The notes below the pieces were generated by a model. That model had not been told where the DNA came from and searched no databases. It saw only the letters and a list, made by a program, of their open reading frames with translations. Shown piece after piece: positions 11,285-23,565 of a stretch of 64,000 nt of DNA; position 1 is the stretch's first letter, and the number at the start of each line of letters is the position of its first letter. The stretch spans positions 18,249,166-18,313,165 of the forward strand of contig CAMZMU010000107.1 of NCBI GenBank assembly GCA_947311845.1. Direction: 5' to 3'. A program made the translations under genes and the position numbers. This DNA comes from Poa pratensis. Taxonomy: Eukaryota > Streptophyta > Magnoliopsida > Poales > Poaceae.

Positions 11285-12812
11285 ATACCCCCCCACCCCC
11301 ACCAAGAAACATTGCTTGTCCCCAAGCAATTGATAGAATTCTGCTTCCATGAATGCCTCCAGGATCCCATGGCATTCCATCAGGTGTTGACATTTTGCAC
11401 GACGGAGAAATAATGAACCCAAACAACATGGACTGCGGGTGGAAGTAGCATCCAAGGCCAGCTTCGTGATGTTTCATGCGAACCATCTCCTTTTGAAGGA
11501 ATGAAACACATGGACAATTCTGATATTGCCAAATGACCCAGATACATGCCAGGTCTGAGGCACTAACGTGTAGAGGACTTCCAAAACAAGAAGCTCTGCA
11601 ACTAGTTTCAGCTGCGCCATGTGCAATAAGGTTCATTACTCCGCCAGAAATGACTGAGCATATGCCAGGATCCACATGCCAGTACCTTTGCAGAACAGCC
11701 TTCACTTCCAGTGCAAAACGGGTAGCAGTAATAGGCTTGTCGACCAAACTGAAATAATCTTCGAATGTACGAGATAATTGATAGGCCAACAACAAATCCA
11801 GCCGGCACAAATAAGCAACATATTTTGTAACTTGAACCATATGATTACTTGTGCACTCCCACAGATCAACGATCAAGCACTGAAGCATCAAATAGACAGG
11901 GAGCTGAACTGCAGATTGGAAATTCAGATAAAAACTGGGTTGGTTGTCTCCTCTTGACTGAAGAACTCCCATGCATGCCGATACTTCATAGGATTGTATA
12001 TTGTTGCCAACATACAACTTCTGTGTCATGTCCATAAAGCTCATTGACAGTCCGAGTAGCTTCCGTATCAGGCAGGATGCATCTTTGAGAGTGAGGGTAA
12101 GCAAGATAAGCATTGCAGCTTTGGCAACATTCAGCACACACTTGCAGAAACACAGCTGCTCAACTGGACGCTTTCCAAACTTTGCAAGAATAATGTGCAG
12201 CGAATAAAGTTTTACCTCCATGCTGAAAGTCACAGACAACAGAGCACTATTAACAATCACCGAAAAATCCCAAACATACCCCTTGATCCAAAAATAGTGG
12301 AACATTCTTGTTTCATCAGTTATAAAAGCAAGAACTAAACCACCCGGGCTGAAGCCTCCACGCCTCCATGATGGCATTATTTCCAAGTGCCGAAGCTCGT
12401 AGTATCCAGGGCTGAAACCACTTCTCCTCCAAGATGGCACCTTAATCAAGAAATGATCAGTGGCCAATTGCATTGCTTTGCCATCCTTCCTTGATCTGCT
12501 AATAACACAAAAGGTGCACTGACTGACACATGTTTCAGTATGGGGTTGCAAACCAAATAAGCCCTTCATCACAGCCTCTTGTTTTCCTGGATCCCATTGT
12601 TCACACAGCTCTGCATCCTTTTTCATCATCTGACGTTGCTCCTTAAATTTAGGAATAATAGCACTTCCACACCACGGTTGTGTGGCTGCCACCATAAGCT
12701 CTCGGAACAATGACATGTCCCCCACACGAGTGAGCGGAGTGTCGGCAAGCTCATCGTCCGGTGCCATGTCCTTGAGAGAAGTGTCCTTGAACACCTCATC
12801 TTGAGAGTCCAC
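11265..12812 (-). CDS. 515-codon ORF of unknown function inside the non-autonomous LTR element
   Basis: One uninterrupted frame from ATG 12812 to a stop at 11265, inside the 3' LTR. I recognise no gag, protease, RT or integrase motif. The start region is acidic (MDSQDEVFKDTSLKDMAPDD). The middle is rich in Cys, Leu and hydrophobic residues with a repeated PSWRR-GFSPG motif (around residues 151 and 172). The C-terminal GQAMFLGGGG is encoded by the polypurine tract region, so the last ~15 residues are a by-product of it. Openness over 1.5 kb is notable for a young element (LTRs about 2% diverged), but it may be chance or an eroded captured gene. No function is proposed. Confidence 0.45.
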   Translation of the reverse strand: MDSQDEVFKDTSLKDMAPDDELADTPLTRVGDMSLFRELMVAATQPWCGSAIIPKFKEQRQMMKKDAELCEQWDPGKQEAVMKGLFGLQPHTETCVSQCTFCVISRSRKDGKAMQLATDHFLIKVPSWRRSGFSPGYYELRHLEIMPSWRRGGFSPGGLVLAFITDETRMFHYFWIKGYVWDFSVIVNSALLSVTFSMEVKLYSLHIILAKFGKRPVEQLCFCKCVLNVAKAAMLILLTLTLKDASCLIRKLLGLSMSFMDMTQKLYVGNNIQSYEVSACMGVLQSRGDNQPSFYLNFQSAVQLPVYLMLQCLIVDLWECTSNHMVQVTKYVAYLCRLDLLLAYQLSRTFEDYFSLVDKPITATRFALEVKAVLQRYWHVDPGICSVISGGVMNLIAHGAAETSCRASCFGSPLHVSASDLACIWVIWQYQNCPCVSFLQKEMVRMKHHEAGLGCYFHPQSMLFGFIISPSCKMSTPDGMPWDPGGIHGSRILSIAWGQAMFLGGGGGVLSHPMP

Positions 12813-13042
12813 ATCGAGCTATGAAAACAGGGACAAGTCTCCAACCTCGAGTTCGACACGACCTTTTATCGAACACCTGGTGGGCGTGGCAGATGCGCCG
12901 CCCACACCTGGAGCACCCGCACCCACAACCTGATTCGTCGGAAGGAGCGAGGGTGAAGAAGGCTTGGGCGTCTGCTGCTCCAATACTCGAGGCGTGGTTG
13001 CGGTGATGGGCGCGAGCGCCGCCGTCCAACAGCCTGCCTGTG

Positions 13043-13562
13043 TGTTCACGCCAGCCCAGCCGACACCTAGCGTGCAGTTCCCGGCACCGAACGAGTCGTA
13101 GCAGGAGAGTATGTAGCGTCACCTGCTGGGAACACGAGTTTTCCATGGCTGCTGTCGGTGTAGTGGGCAGGACTTTTTGCCGAACAGCTTGTGGGCATTG
13201 GCATGGAGAGTTCAGGGGCAGCATGTAGCTCCATCACCAACTCTGCTGGGGCTTCCTCAGGCGTTACTGGCTGTGGTACTGGCGCGGTCGACGATGTGGT
13301 TGAGAGAGACGACGTAGCTGCTGCGCTGCTCTCTTCCATCGGAAGAAATTTGCGAGTCTTCGCAGCAGGTCGGCTCGGAGCTCATCCAAGCTCGCCATGA
13401 CCGGCTTCTCCTCGTCTGGCTCGAACTGGATCGCCGACGGTCACATGCTTGTGCAGCGAGGTGTGCTCGAGGCCGCAGGTGGTGGGCAGGGGATTTTTTT
13501 TGTGGGAAATTTTTGGTGGAAATTTGGGGCGCGGATCCGAAGATCGGTGGCTCTGATACCAC
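13043..13562 (-). other. 5' untranslated/gag-like leader of the non-autonomous LTR element
   Basis: Just inside the primer-binding site (13546-13562) the minus strand has short Ser/Arg-rich frames. One reading gives LDELRADLLRRLANF, which resembles short gag-like leaders of cereal retrotransposons. No domain can be assigned. Confidence 0.35.
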
Positions 13563-13831
13563 TGTAACACCCCGTTGCCGTCGGGGTTCACCAAGACGTG
13601 AGGAGAGAGATACTGCCGCTTGTGGAGAGCGGCCACCGGAGGAGATCGTCGCTTGTGGAGATCAGGGTACCGGAGAGGAAAGGGACGGGAGAGAGGAACG
13701 GGAACGACCCGAATTCTGTTCTGTTTCTTCGCTGTCCTTTCTTCATGGCGTGCTGCTCCTTTTATTGGCATCCACCGATACTGCCGGCCCATGAAGCCCA
13801 GGCCCACCTTGTCAAGGCATCGGGTGTGGCA
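13563..13831 (-). repeat. 5' LTR of the non-autonomous element
   Basis: 269 bp, partner of 11016-11284. It is followed inward by the tRNA-iMet-type primer-binding site. Confidence 0.9.
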
Positions 13832-13975
13832 ACTAGTTACGGTGTAAAGCTTTTAATCTAGAGAAAACTGAGTTGGTTGGTGAAAAATATCTACAGATTA
13901 TCCCATCCAAAATCAGATTGGTAAACATACTACTGTATTGCGAAATTTCCGGAATCCAGATAATCTTCTCCGTGA

Positions 13976-14681
13976 ACAAGGCCTAAACAGTGGCAATTGT
14001 TGCAAAGACGCGACCTTGGACTCGTCCCCTCTGCTGCTACAGTACCAGCGGGCGATTTCTGAAACCACCTAGTCAATCCACCTCGCCGGCGGCGATTCGC
14101 CGGTTCCCCTTCCCTCCGCCGGCCGCTCCGGCGGCGGGAGGGTGGGGGAACCCCGGATCTCGTCGTGTACATAGCGTAGGTTTGAGTAGGTTGCTCACCG
14201 GCGGCGTCTTGGAGGCGGAGGCGGCGGTGGTGGGCGTTTTGGGGTCGTCTTCTTCCTCTCCGGTGTCGTCGCTCCCTGGAGCGTCGCCATCTTGCAGGCG
14301 ACTTCTGGGCGTGCTCGCGGTCCTCGGTGACCGCCGTGCGCGCTCGTTCCCCGGCTGGGTTCCGGTGCAGCGGATCCAGTTCTTGAAGTTCAAATCGAAG
14401 CCACTGATGTTGAAGACCGGTGGTGCTGCTGGCTTGGCGATGGATGGAGGCTCTCTGGAGCTCGAGGTTCGGCAACTTCCCGTCCGTAGGGGATCATCTT
14501 CGTTCCAAGGTTTGGAAGATGCAGCGGGCGGCGCGTCGTCGGCACGTCTGGTTCCTCGTCGGCGTCACTGTGTTGCAGAAGGACCTGTGTGTTATTTCTA
14601 TCTTTGTGGGGTGTCTTTTTGTAACTTCTGGACTTTGATGTAATCAGTGGTTTCCCGCAAAAAAAACAAGGCCTAAACAGT
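13976..14681 (+). mobile_element. GC-rich poly(A) retroposon, copy 2
   Basis: The target duplication AACAAGGCCTAAACAGT flanks the element at 13975-13991 and 14665-14681, the second copy directly after a short A-run. The body resembles copy 1 (shared TCCGGCGGCGGG, CCCCGGA and TCACCGGCGGCG stretches in the same order). The frame opened at 14438 (MDGGSLELEVRQLPV) shows nothing recognisable. Confidence 0.8.
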
Positions 14682-15799
14682 CACCCTCGTTCGTGGAAGA
14701 AAAATGAACCCCTCGTTTACGCAAGTGTTATCCACATTTAATTTCGTGAGAGGCACTTGCACCGGTCCTATGCTGTACTCAGTTCCGATCGAGTTAACCT
14801 CTCCATTTAAACTGCGGTAAATCTATTTAGGAGACGTGCCCCATGAAACTCTTCCGTCCGGCGCGCACGGAGATCAGCGATTGAGCTATCGTGTGGCTGG
14901 CGTGATCCGCGTGGATAATATCGGGCGCGATGGGCTTTACTGGGCTCCTTGACCGGGTCGACACACGGTAGTAAGAGTAGTACCGATCAACGAGTGGATG
15001 AGAACGCTCAGCTTGGCGATGGGGAGGAGGTGGCGAGGAAGGACGCAGATGCCGCGCGCAGCGCAGGCACGACGGCGGCGTAGCGCAGGCACAAGCGAGA
15101 CTCGGAGGTGGCGCCAAGGAGGAGAGCAGGTACGGCGGCGTCGCCGCACAGGAGGGAACAGGCCCCGGAGCAGCGCCGATCGCTTCAGCGCACACGGGGA
15201 GCACGCATGGCGGCGCCGGCGCAAAGGAGGGAGCAGGCCCGGCTACGTCGGCGCACACGCGGGAGCAGGCTTGGCGTCACCAGCGCACATGCGGGAGCAG
15301 ACCCGACAGCACCTGGGGACAAGCGGCAGTAATCATGGTGGCGTCGGCGCAGGATCAGGGAGCTAACAGCTAAGCCATGGGCAATGGGGAGCAGTCCAGC
15401 TTGTTTTGCTTCCATTACCACCTCACCGCAGCACAAAGTACTACCACCTCGACCAAGGTACCCAAAATTCCTTGCTGCTACACCATTTGATTGTTCGACT
15501 TAGATATTTTTTGCTAGTTGTGCAAATGTTTTGGGGTGAAAAAAGTTGAATCATCTAAGCTTGCGTGTTGACGTTTTTGGACATGAAGTCATGCACTGTA
15601 GTAGATTTTCAGGGATGCTGATTGGCCTCTAGTTCATGAAGTCATATACTGGTCACCGTGAGATAAACAACTTGAATTTCACATTTACTCAAACATTTTA
15701 TGGTGCATCTACTTGCAGCCAATGAAGGGGGAACTCACTTGTTTGTAAATATGAAAAACTTGGGTCTACTAATCAACATGGTAGCTCATTTTATATATA

Positions 15800-16230
15800 A
15801 TCTGATAGTTGTTTAGGAAAATCTGGCAACTGATTGTAAAGGACTTGGAAACTTATAATAAACAACCTGGAAACTAACTGTAAAAAACATGGCAACTAGT
15901 AATAAACAAGATGACAACTGATTCTAAAGAACTTGGCAACATGGTTGTAAGGCGGTAAGTCGTCCAAAGGCGGACGGAGCGCCTTAGCACCTACACGGCG
16001 GTTACTTTTCTAAGGCAGAGGGGTCGCGAGGGGGCGGGAGGAGGGGGTTATCGCCTTAGGGATGCCTTGTAAACCATGCTTGGCAACTTATAAAAAACTC
16101 CCTGGCAACTGATTATAAAGAACCTGGCAACTTGTAATAAACAACATGGCAACTGATTGTAAACAACTTGGCAATTTATAAAAGAGAAAAACATGGCAAC
16201 TTATAATAAACAATATGGCAACTTATGCAT
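15800..16230 (+). repeat. Degenerate tandem array of TGGCAACT / AATAAACAA units
   Basis: At least a dozen copies of a loose unit such as AACTTGGCAACTTATAATAA follow each other. The array is interrupted by a 139-bp MITE-like insertion. Confidence 0.7.
15940..16078. mobile_element. MITE-like insertion, 139 bp
   Basis: The ends CATGGTTGTAAGGC and (complement) CATGGTTTACAAGGC form imperfect inverted repeats. The GC-rich body differs sharply from the surrounding AT-rich GGCAAC array. No clear target duplication can be separated from the repeat background. Confidence 0.5.
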
Positions 16231-19187
16231 ATTGTTTCTATTACTGAATTGAAGTACTTTGTCGTTCCGAAATATCATTGGTGCTGGCCTGCTTTAGCAT
16301 TGTTTTATTTTCATCATCACAATGCATAGGGACAACAAGCTATCCCCAACCTGATACTAAATACAAAAAGATGTAAGTGCAAAGTTATACTAACAGTGCT
16401 TCTTACTTTTTCCAGAGTGTTTGGAGTTTATGTCGACACAACCGACCAGAAAATGGTGTGTTAATGGATAGGACGAGCAAAAGATATGTGTATTGTAAAG
16501 AAGGAGCAGTTGGTGCACAGAAAGAAGTTTTTGGTTGCTTTTGTTTTTTGCTAAGATTCCAGGTTTTTAGTTGCCAGGTTTAGTTACCAAGTTTCTTCTG
16601 TCTAGTTGTCAGGTTTCTAGTTTTTAGTTGCCAGGTTCATAGTCCGTGGTATCCAGGTTCACGTTCTTGTATTTTCGCTTTTTGATAGAGACGTTTCTTG
16701 TCCATAGTTTAGATTTCCTCAACTTTGCTATTATGGATACCTAAGTGACTAGTTTACGTATCTCTTAAGTACTTAATTGTCTCTACGATTAGTGATATAA
16801 TTTGTCTTAGTTGTGTCTACATGGTTTATGTAGATTTTCCCATATTCATTCATGGTGTGTCTACGTGATATATGGCAAGGTAATATTCATCTCGTTTTTC
16901 TTGTTTTTTTAGGGCAATCTCGTTTTTTAGATGATAATATTAATCTTGTTTGTCGTCAAATTTCATGGCGTGAGGTTCTTGCTATGGGCCTGTGGCAGTT
17001 GGGGCTGGAATTGTTTTTTCGGGTCATATATCATGTGGAAACCCAGTCAGTGATTGGGGCGTGGCAGCTGGAAAGAGCTCACCGTCAAAATAAAATAAAA
17101 AAGCTGGAAAGAGCTGGTGCGCTAGCGCTCGGTAATACTCTTATGGCTGGTTATCGGACGCCGTACGGGGAGGCTTTGGTGGGGGACGTGCGCTACATAG
17201 CATGGTCCTTTAAACTGCGGGTCCTTTGCGGTGGACTAAAAGTGTCCAAGACGAGGTCTAAGAGTCAGAAATGGATACGTTTTGTCAGATCAAACGGGGC
17301 TAGCAGTAGAGGTTTTACAAGTGCGCATTGTATCGACGTGGTCAGTTGCGAGCCAACGAAAGTGAAGTTGCAGAAAAGATCAAATCAACGATATGAATAT
17401 ATACTAGGTGAATGCCCGTGCGTTGCCACGGCCTATTTAACTAACATAATGTGTATCAAAATTGTAATACTTTGCACGGTAGGTTTTTCCCCTTCCAACA
17501 ACATTGTCCGTAGCCTATGTTGGTGGGTTCTTGTTTAGCCACAAAATCCAACCATCTCCCTCACGTAGATGAACATATATCAAAATGAAATTTCATATTC
17601 CACACATGTAGAAAAAAAATGACACTTCTCTCGACGCATCTCTTTTGGTTGCGTAAAACTCCGAGAGTTTTTGTTCCCTTCCATCATCATTGTGCTAGGG
17701 CCTATATCAGTTTATTTTTCCTGAACGTCGACATAAACCATCTATATTCTGTTTGCGATCTACAAAAGTGAGATGTCGTACTGAAATAAAACTTTGATAC
17801 GGCCATATGCGACATGGCTACACAGAAAAAACAATGAACTAATAGCTCAAATATTTCTAATCGGCCCATGTTTATTAATATTGTTTTACATTGTTGTAGT
17901 CTTAAAAACAAGGTATGAGCATTCCATTCCATCTTGGTATTATACAATTTAAACTTCAAAGAGCGTATTTATCAGGTAGACTCAAAAAATATAATCATAC
18001 AGGAAGCAATGAAAGCCAAAATGATCAAGCGATCTACAAGTTTCTATTTTTTCAAGGAAAATAGGAAGTTTAATCTGTTTGGGCTGACCTTTGTCTCTGC
18101 ACCCACCCAACGAAAGCAGCCATCACGAAGTGAGATAATCACTGTTGTCCTAACTACCCCGACATTGCTGACACCTCAAATAGCATCGCTCACACTCTTG
18201 CCCTGCCTCTCATGAGAACCGTCGATAGGCCAGCTCACCATGGCGCGTTCAACGGCTCTGGGCTTGCTCGTCAATATGTCAGTGTGGCGAAATTTGCTAT
18301 AATTCCATCAAGATCTTTAACATCAACCCAACATCTTGTTTAGCTTCTTAAGCCTGCAGTAGCTGCGGAGTAGCTCAGAGGCAGAGGTTTCTTTTAGTTT
18401 TCAGAAGCTTGCCGAGGTGTTGTATCTTGTTGTCAGCTCATGTTTTCCTCAGAGCTGCCACTATAGTGATGTACCTCATTTTCTTGTTAATTTAGCCTTC
18501 TTCAACACAACTGAAAATAAAAAGGAATATGATGCTAGGTTTAGAGTTTTGATTTTGAATTGACAAGATCAAAATTTATCAGCTTAAATACGGAAAATGT
18601 TTCCCTGCTTCTTTCAATCAAGTAAATTGCTGCAACAAGGAACTCATATCATGTAAGAAGCTTGATTATATAATTATGAACAAATGCAAACAGTGCTCCT
18701 AGTAGCAAAGTACAAATTTCCCATCTGCACTTTTTCACATTGAAGCTTTTATAGACTCATGCAAATAAGAATTGTGTAATTGTTGTTTTGCCTTGAGTAC
18801 TGGCTTTTCTTTTGTACCTTTTTAGGTGTTACTTTAGGTCATGAAAAGTTCCCTAGAGTAGAAACTTTAGACTCTGCTAGGAAGCCTAGTATCTTAAAAC
18901 CAAAGTATTCTATAAACTTACTATTTCTATGTCAAGGCAACCAATACATTAGTTTTCTACTCTTTTTACAGAACAAATAGCAAACATCAGTAGACTGTAA
19001 CGGTAATTTTGTTTCCAAAGATTTGTGTTTGTTTTGTTTGGTACATGTCAGTACAGAGTTGCCGCCATCATAAAGTTAAAGTCATACCTCCTTATAGAGC
19101 TGGCCCTGAGCACATCATTCTGGATCATTCGCCTCAGCGCCACTATCCCTTCCATCCATTCAATCTTTCCAATTGTTCAATACTCTC

Positions 19188-19283
19188 CTATTTATTTAAC
19201 TCATTGAAGAACACTTTTGTCCGTTGTTTCGACTCCAAGGAGAGCAACTTGATGAGTACTTTTTGGCCATTCTTCATCTTTCC
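19188..19283 (-). pseudogene. Captured protein-kinase exon fragment in Helitron-1
   Basis: On minus, an intron-like TTTTGCAG precedes an exon that reads GKMKNGQKVLIKLLSLESKQ then RTKVFFNEL, and then stops. This resembles the small-lobe strand region of plant receptor-like or cold-responsive cytoplasmic kinases, where an exon often begins with the glycine of the G-x-L-K-D/N-G motif and contains the catalytic lysine (here IK at residues 11-12). Downstream homology is lost. It is an inference from a short peptide. Confidence 0.45.
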
Positions 19284-20374
19284 CTGCAAAATTCAGATCA
19301 GAATCTGGGCAGTCATGCAGAAGGCTGTTGCACGTTGCTAGAGTGACAATAATCACTTCAGTAGGAGGAGTGTAATATTTTTCTTTCCAATAACTCAGGA
19401 TTCTGGAGTAAATCCTTGGTGCATATCTTCAGAGCAAAAGGTTGTGCTCTTTGGACTTTGAATTTTTAAAAGCTTATAAGGAGCAGTAGATCTTCACATT
19501 TTCGCAGAATGGTTATTCTGTAAATGGAATATTAAGTTCCTGAAGGGTCTCACGAGTATTCAAAAGAAGAAAAGAAAATGAGATGTGCAGATTTTACCTA
19601 TGACCTGCTGCATAATTTGGCTTCCAAATTTTTCCCACCAGAACGCTGCAACAATTTGGCTTCCGGGAATTTGTTCTACCAGAATAGGAAAACATGTCAC
19701 TGCTAGAGTATAGAAAATTGACATTTCGAATCGTCACATGTGTCTTCAAGAGTTCATGCAACACGAGTTTTATAATAACCTGAGGGAAAAGAAGACCTGT
19801 CAATTAGATAGTAATGGAACACACCATTTTCTACTTTCCAGACCCTTGTGTATTTACATGCTTTAAATAGCTATGCGGTAGTTCCCTCTACACAGCAATA
19901 GAGTATTTTTTTCCATCGTCCTGCAGAAAAACTCGTAACTACACATAGTTTCCTCTACATAGCAATAGTATTTTTTATAGCATCCAGCCAAACAGTCCAA
20001 GTGGGAGCATATATCATACCGGTCTTAAGTGCAAATGGCAGATGCAGGTAGACGAAGGCTTCCAGAATGAGCTCTACATTTTCCAATAGTATATTTCCTC
20101 TGCAGAAAATGGAGTAGTCAAACACTTAGCCAAATAGATGCTATTAATTATAAGCAGAATTACTTGACAACTCCAATGCCAGTCACACCTTAATCAGAAC
20201 TCAAACATCACGCATCCATAGAATTAATCAACATATTTAGTGATGCGGCGACGAATTAGAAAACAACGGAGATCAGAAAACCGCTGGCTCGCGGGTGATT
20301 AGGCCAACCAAGTAGTGGAGTTGTCGCTAGTTGCTCAATGGAGCAGATCGAGGACGAACTATTCCAGATGCCGA

Positions 20375-20800
20375 TCATAAGCTACTCCTTCTGGAAGCCC
20401 TTAACGTAGCGTCCGAGCAGGAGCTTGGCCGTCCTTGGCGCCGGAGCTGCTTGTGGCCGTCATAGAACTGGGCACGAGGCCAGCGTCGGGACGACATGGC
20501 CGCGCCGCCGCAGTTCCTCGGTAGGCTCGCGCAAACACATCTGTCGTTGGGCACCTCTTTGCTCCTCACGATGGGTGATCCTGTGGTAGGGGGCCAGGGC
20601 CCAGAGCGGCGGGGTAGGGGGCGAGACGGGAGGAGCGGCGGCGCGGGGCTGCTAGGGTTCCACGCGAGGAAGTCGGGGAAGGATTCAGGGACAAAAGATC
20701 GAGCGATTTTTTTTTGGTGGCTCGGCGCGCGGTCGTGGAGGGCAAAAGCGAGCCATGGTCTGGCGGACCACGAGGAGGCGACCTACGAAGTACCAACTCC
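20375..20800 (-). other. GC-rich exon-like segment near the 5' end of Helitron-1
   Basis: The minus strand has a GC-rich stretch with an open frame from 20569 to 20375 (MRSKEVPNDRCVCASLP). The position at the 5' end of a Helitron and the composition shift suggest a captured first exon. No domain is recognised. Confidence 0.35.
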
Positions 20801-20802
20801 CA

Positions 20803-23565
20803 TCTATCTATCTATCTATTATATTATTAAAACAACAAACAATCAACGGTGGAGATTTGTCGTGCTAAAATTAAGAAGTATTAACGGTGCAGATTTATCA
20901 CGTACGCATGTCCAACTTAAAAAGGAAACCGATCCAATCTACCGTGCTTAACAAGGTTGCATAATATCTGGACTCTTTCTAGGTTTTCCTATTATAATAC
21001 GACTGCTAGCCTTGCCAAAAGAATTTAGGATTGCTAGCGATATATCGTGGATTGGCCTTTCTTTGTCGCAGCATAATCGGCCGCCTACAAAACGCGCGAC
21101 GGACGGCCGGGCAGCCCGACGAGACGAAGCTCGACGAACCGCCCTCTCGGCTCTCGGCTCGCAGCACACATGATCGGAGATCTCCCGTCCTATACTCGCG
21201 GGAGACATGGGAGATGAGCTTCTAATTTTCTCTAATTGTAGCTGCTGGATAGCTGCTCACAGCCGTCGAGGCATCAAGGTTAGTAGACCGATAGATGAAG
21301 ATCTAACGCTGATTGTAAACTACGACGCTGCCGGCCGCCGGCGATGTTGCAGGAGCTAAATGCATTGCATGCGGACGATGTCGCTGATGCCGGAGGGTTC
21401 AATGTACGTGAAGAATTTCGGTTTTCATGTTCGGAACCAATCGCCCAGATGGCTAGATGGATGCTTCAAATATAGATCGAACTATTTATGCAAAAAATTA
21501 GCAGGCAGAGTCATCAGATTTCATCTCATACACTGTTATAACGCCGGTAGATGCTGAGCCGATCGACTGCCATGCGCCGGAGTGCCGCACCAAAGTCCCG
21601 GGCCATGTCGCAACTCGCAAGCTCAAGCCTGTAGAGGTACGAATCGATGTACTTCAACTATCCTCACGATTTAAGCTGTGATCGTGTTAGCTGCTTCGGG
21701 AAGATGACAAAGAACTAACATATCATTGTGTGCAGTGTGCCACCGTTGTGTACTACTCTTGGAAGGATGGATTCAGCAAGAAGGAGACTTTCAGCAAGAA
21801 GGAGATTTTCAGAAAGAAACAGCTAGAGCGACCCGACGGCAAGATTGGTGAATAGTAGCTTGCACGAGCTCATGGATGGATTCATGCCTCCAGTACAACT
21901 CTTGGAAGGATGGATTCAAGATGGAGCTGATAAAATCTCTGCATCCATGAAAGGACCAGATGGAGAGCTCGAAAGTAAAATTAAGGTTCCCTTTTGCTTA
22001 ATATTTACTGTGTTACTTTCTGATTTATTATAGAAAGGAACTTCTCTACTGCAAGGAGTCATGGTGGGCGAACAACAGACACTGTAGTCTGTAAAAGATG
22101 TGTCAAAGCTAATATTTTTCACCACTAAATGCTCTCGGTAGTTCAAACAATATGGGGCCTCAAGTTCAAGACTTTGGACTAGATGGTACAACAAAGCCTA
22201 GGTGCCGGAGTAGCAATTTCTAACTGGTCTTTGAAACCTGGATCTACAGATTTACTTGCAGATGGCTCAGTGCCATCTACAACCGTTATTTTTGGCCACA
22301 CAGCTCACTGCTACTTCCTCTTGCTACCGCAAAACAGTACCTAATGCTTACTGCCTTACCTTCTAAAAAATAGCTTAGTGTTTCAGTCATGTAAATCATT
22401 AATATTTTTTTTAAGTTTAGTTGGTATTCATTTCGGTTGGGGTCAGATCCATTTGGATAAGGGTTTGCGGAATACATGACAATAGAATTTCAGTACAATC
22501 TAAAGGGGCGGATGTCAGGTAAATTTTACTTCTTGATTTTTATTCATGTCTGCTCAAAACAATAGGTCTGTTGTTAGTGGATTTTGCGTTACAAACAATA
22601 TATATTTATTGGTAGTGAGTGTCTAATAAACACACGAGAAAGGATAAGAGGGGGGAAGTATTGAGAATTTTTTATAAAGTAATCAGAGTAGAAAACGTTA
22701 ACATTCTGTAATTATTTTCTTTAACAAAAGAGATGTTGGACGACAATTAGGGATGAACAGATTATAGGGATAGGAAATTATATTCAATTAGGGGAGGTAA
22801 AGGTTTTCGTAAATTATTGCCAGAGAAAAAGACATTATGGACAATACTTTCAAACTTGATGGTACAACTTGACTAATGCCGAAATAGTGTAAAAGATAGG
22901 CTATGACTTACATTAATTAGGGACAACAATATTGCCGGACTAATAGAACAAATATATAGCATATTATTTAAATTCCATTAATGATGGTACAACTTAACTA
23001 ATGCAGAATACACGATAATAGGAGTTTCAGGGACACTCACATAAAAAAAAAAAAAAAACTAAACAGATCTACCCAGGAATTAACTCATCCATCCATATTT
23101 GATTTCTAACCTTGGATAATTTACCCATTCAAGGAAATTTCATATATCTTGGTTTGTGTCGGTGACTCTACTAGATATTATGATTTATAGATGATTGATC
23201 GATCAAGGAGCATAATACGTAAGTGATGTCCGTAATATTACATGACATGGCGAAATCACTCCACGAACATCGAGACAAAATTGTCTGATGGTGTTTGAAA
23301 CAATTAGAAAAAATGGGATAGTCCACTACGGCATAAGAGTACTTGGACACCTAAAGGTATTCCAGTTTTGCATTTTTTAATTTGTACATTAGAGTAGATT
23401 GGAATGCGGAAGTAGTTGGAAGATTAACAAAATGTGTATCCTACATTCTTATTTATATACTTTAAATTGTTTTAAAATGTAGTATCCAAAAGAAAAATGA
23501 TACATTAGATAAATATCTTCGTTATATCAACACTAGCCGCGCAATTGCGCGGGCCACCCAGCTAG
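20803..23565 (+). mobile_element. Helitron-2, plus strand, inserted in Helitron-1
   Basis: It starts TCTATCTATCTATCTATTAT after host A at 20802 and ends GCCACCCAGCTAG before host T at 23566. A perfect 16-bp palindrome CCGCGCAATTGCGCGG (23537-23552) forms the subterminal 3' hairpin typical of Helitrons. Removing it restores the Helitron-1 5' end. The interior (captured-looking segments around 21030-21220 and 21720-21990) has no recognisable gene and no Rep/helicase. Confidence 0.85.

Larger units (their letters stand above)
11016..13831 (-). mobile_element. Non-autonomous LTR retrotransposon, minus strand
   Basis: Two 269-bp LTRs (11016-11284 and 13563-13831) start TGTAACACCCC and end in CA. 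I count about five substitutions between them. On minus, the base run next to the right LTR is GTGGTATCAGAGCCACC, an initiator-methionine tRNA primer-binding site. A purine run (GGTGGGGGTGGGGGGGTAT) lies next to the left LTR, so the element reads right to left. No protease, reverse transcriptase or integrase is present in the 2.28-kb interior. I could not find a matching 5-bp target duplication, so the flanks have probably mutated or been rearranged. Confidence 0.85.
14818..17208. mobile_element. Unclassified 2.4-kb insertion in block B
   Basis: TTTAAACTGCGG stands at 14806-14817 and 17209-17220, while block A has only one similar copy at the site. I see neither terminal inverted repeats nor a poly(A) tail. 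The left third (14830-15440) is GC-rich with Arg/Ala-rich frames on both strands and may be a captured exon. A spliced-looking AT-rich region follows, then short dispersed GGCAAC repeats (15800-16230), and an AT-rich right part. The class is uncertain. Confidence 0.5.

Noticed and set aside
11016..13831. Interior considered as a possible integrated virus
   Set aside because: LTRs, tRNA-iMet primer-binding site and polypurine tract show an LTR retrotransposon. No capsid, movement or replicase motif is present.
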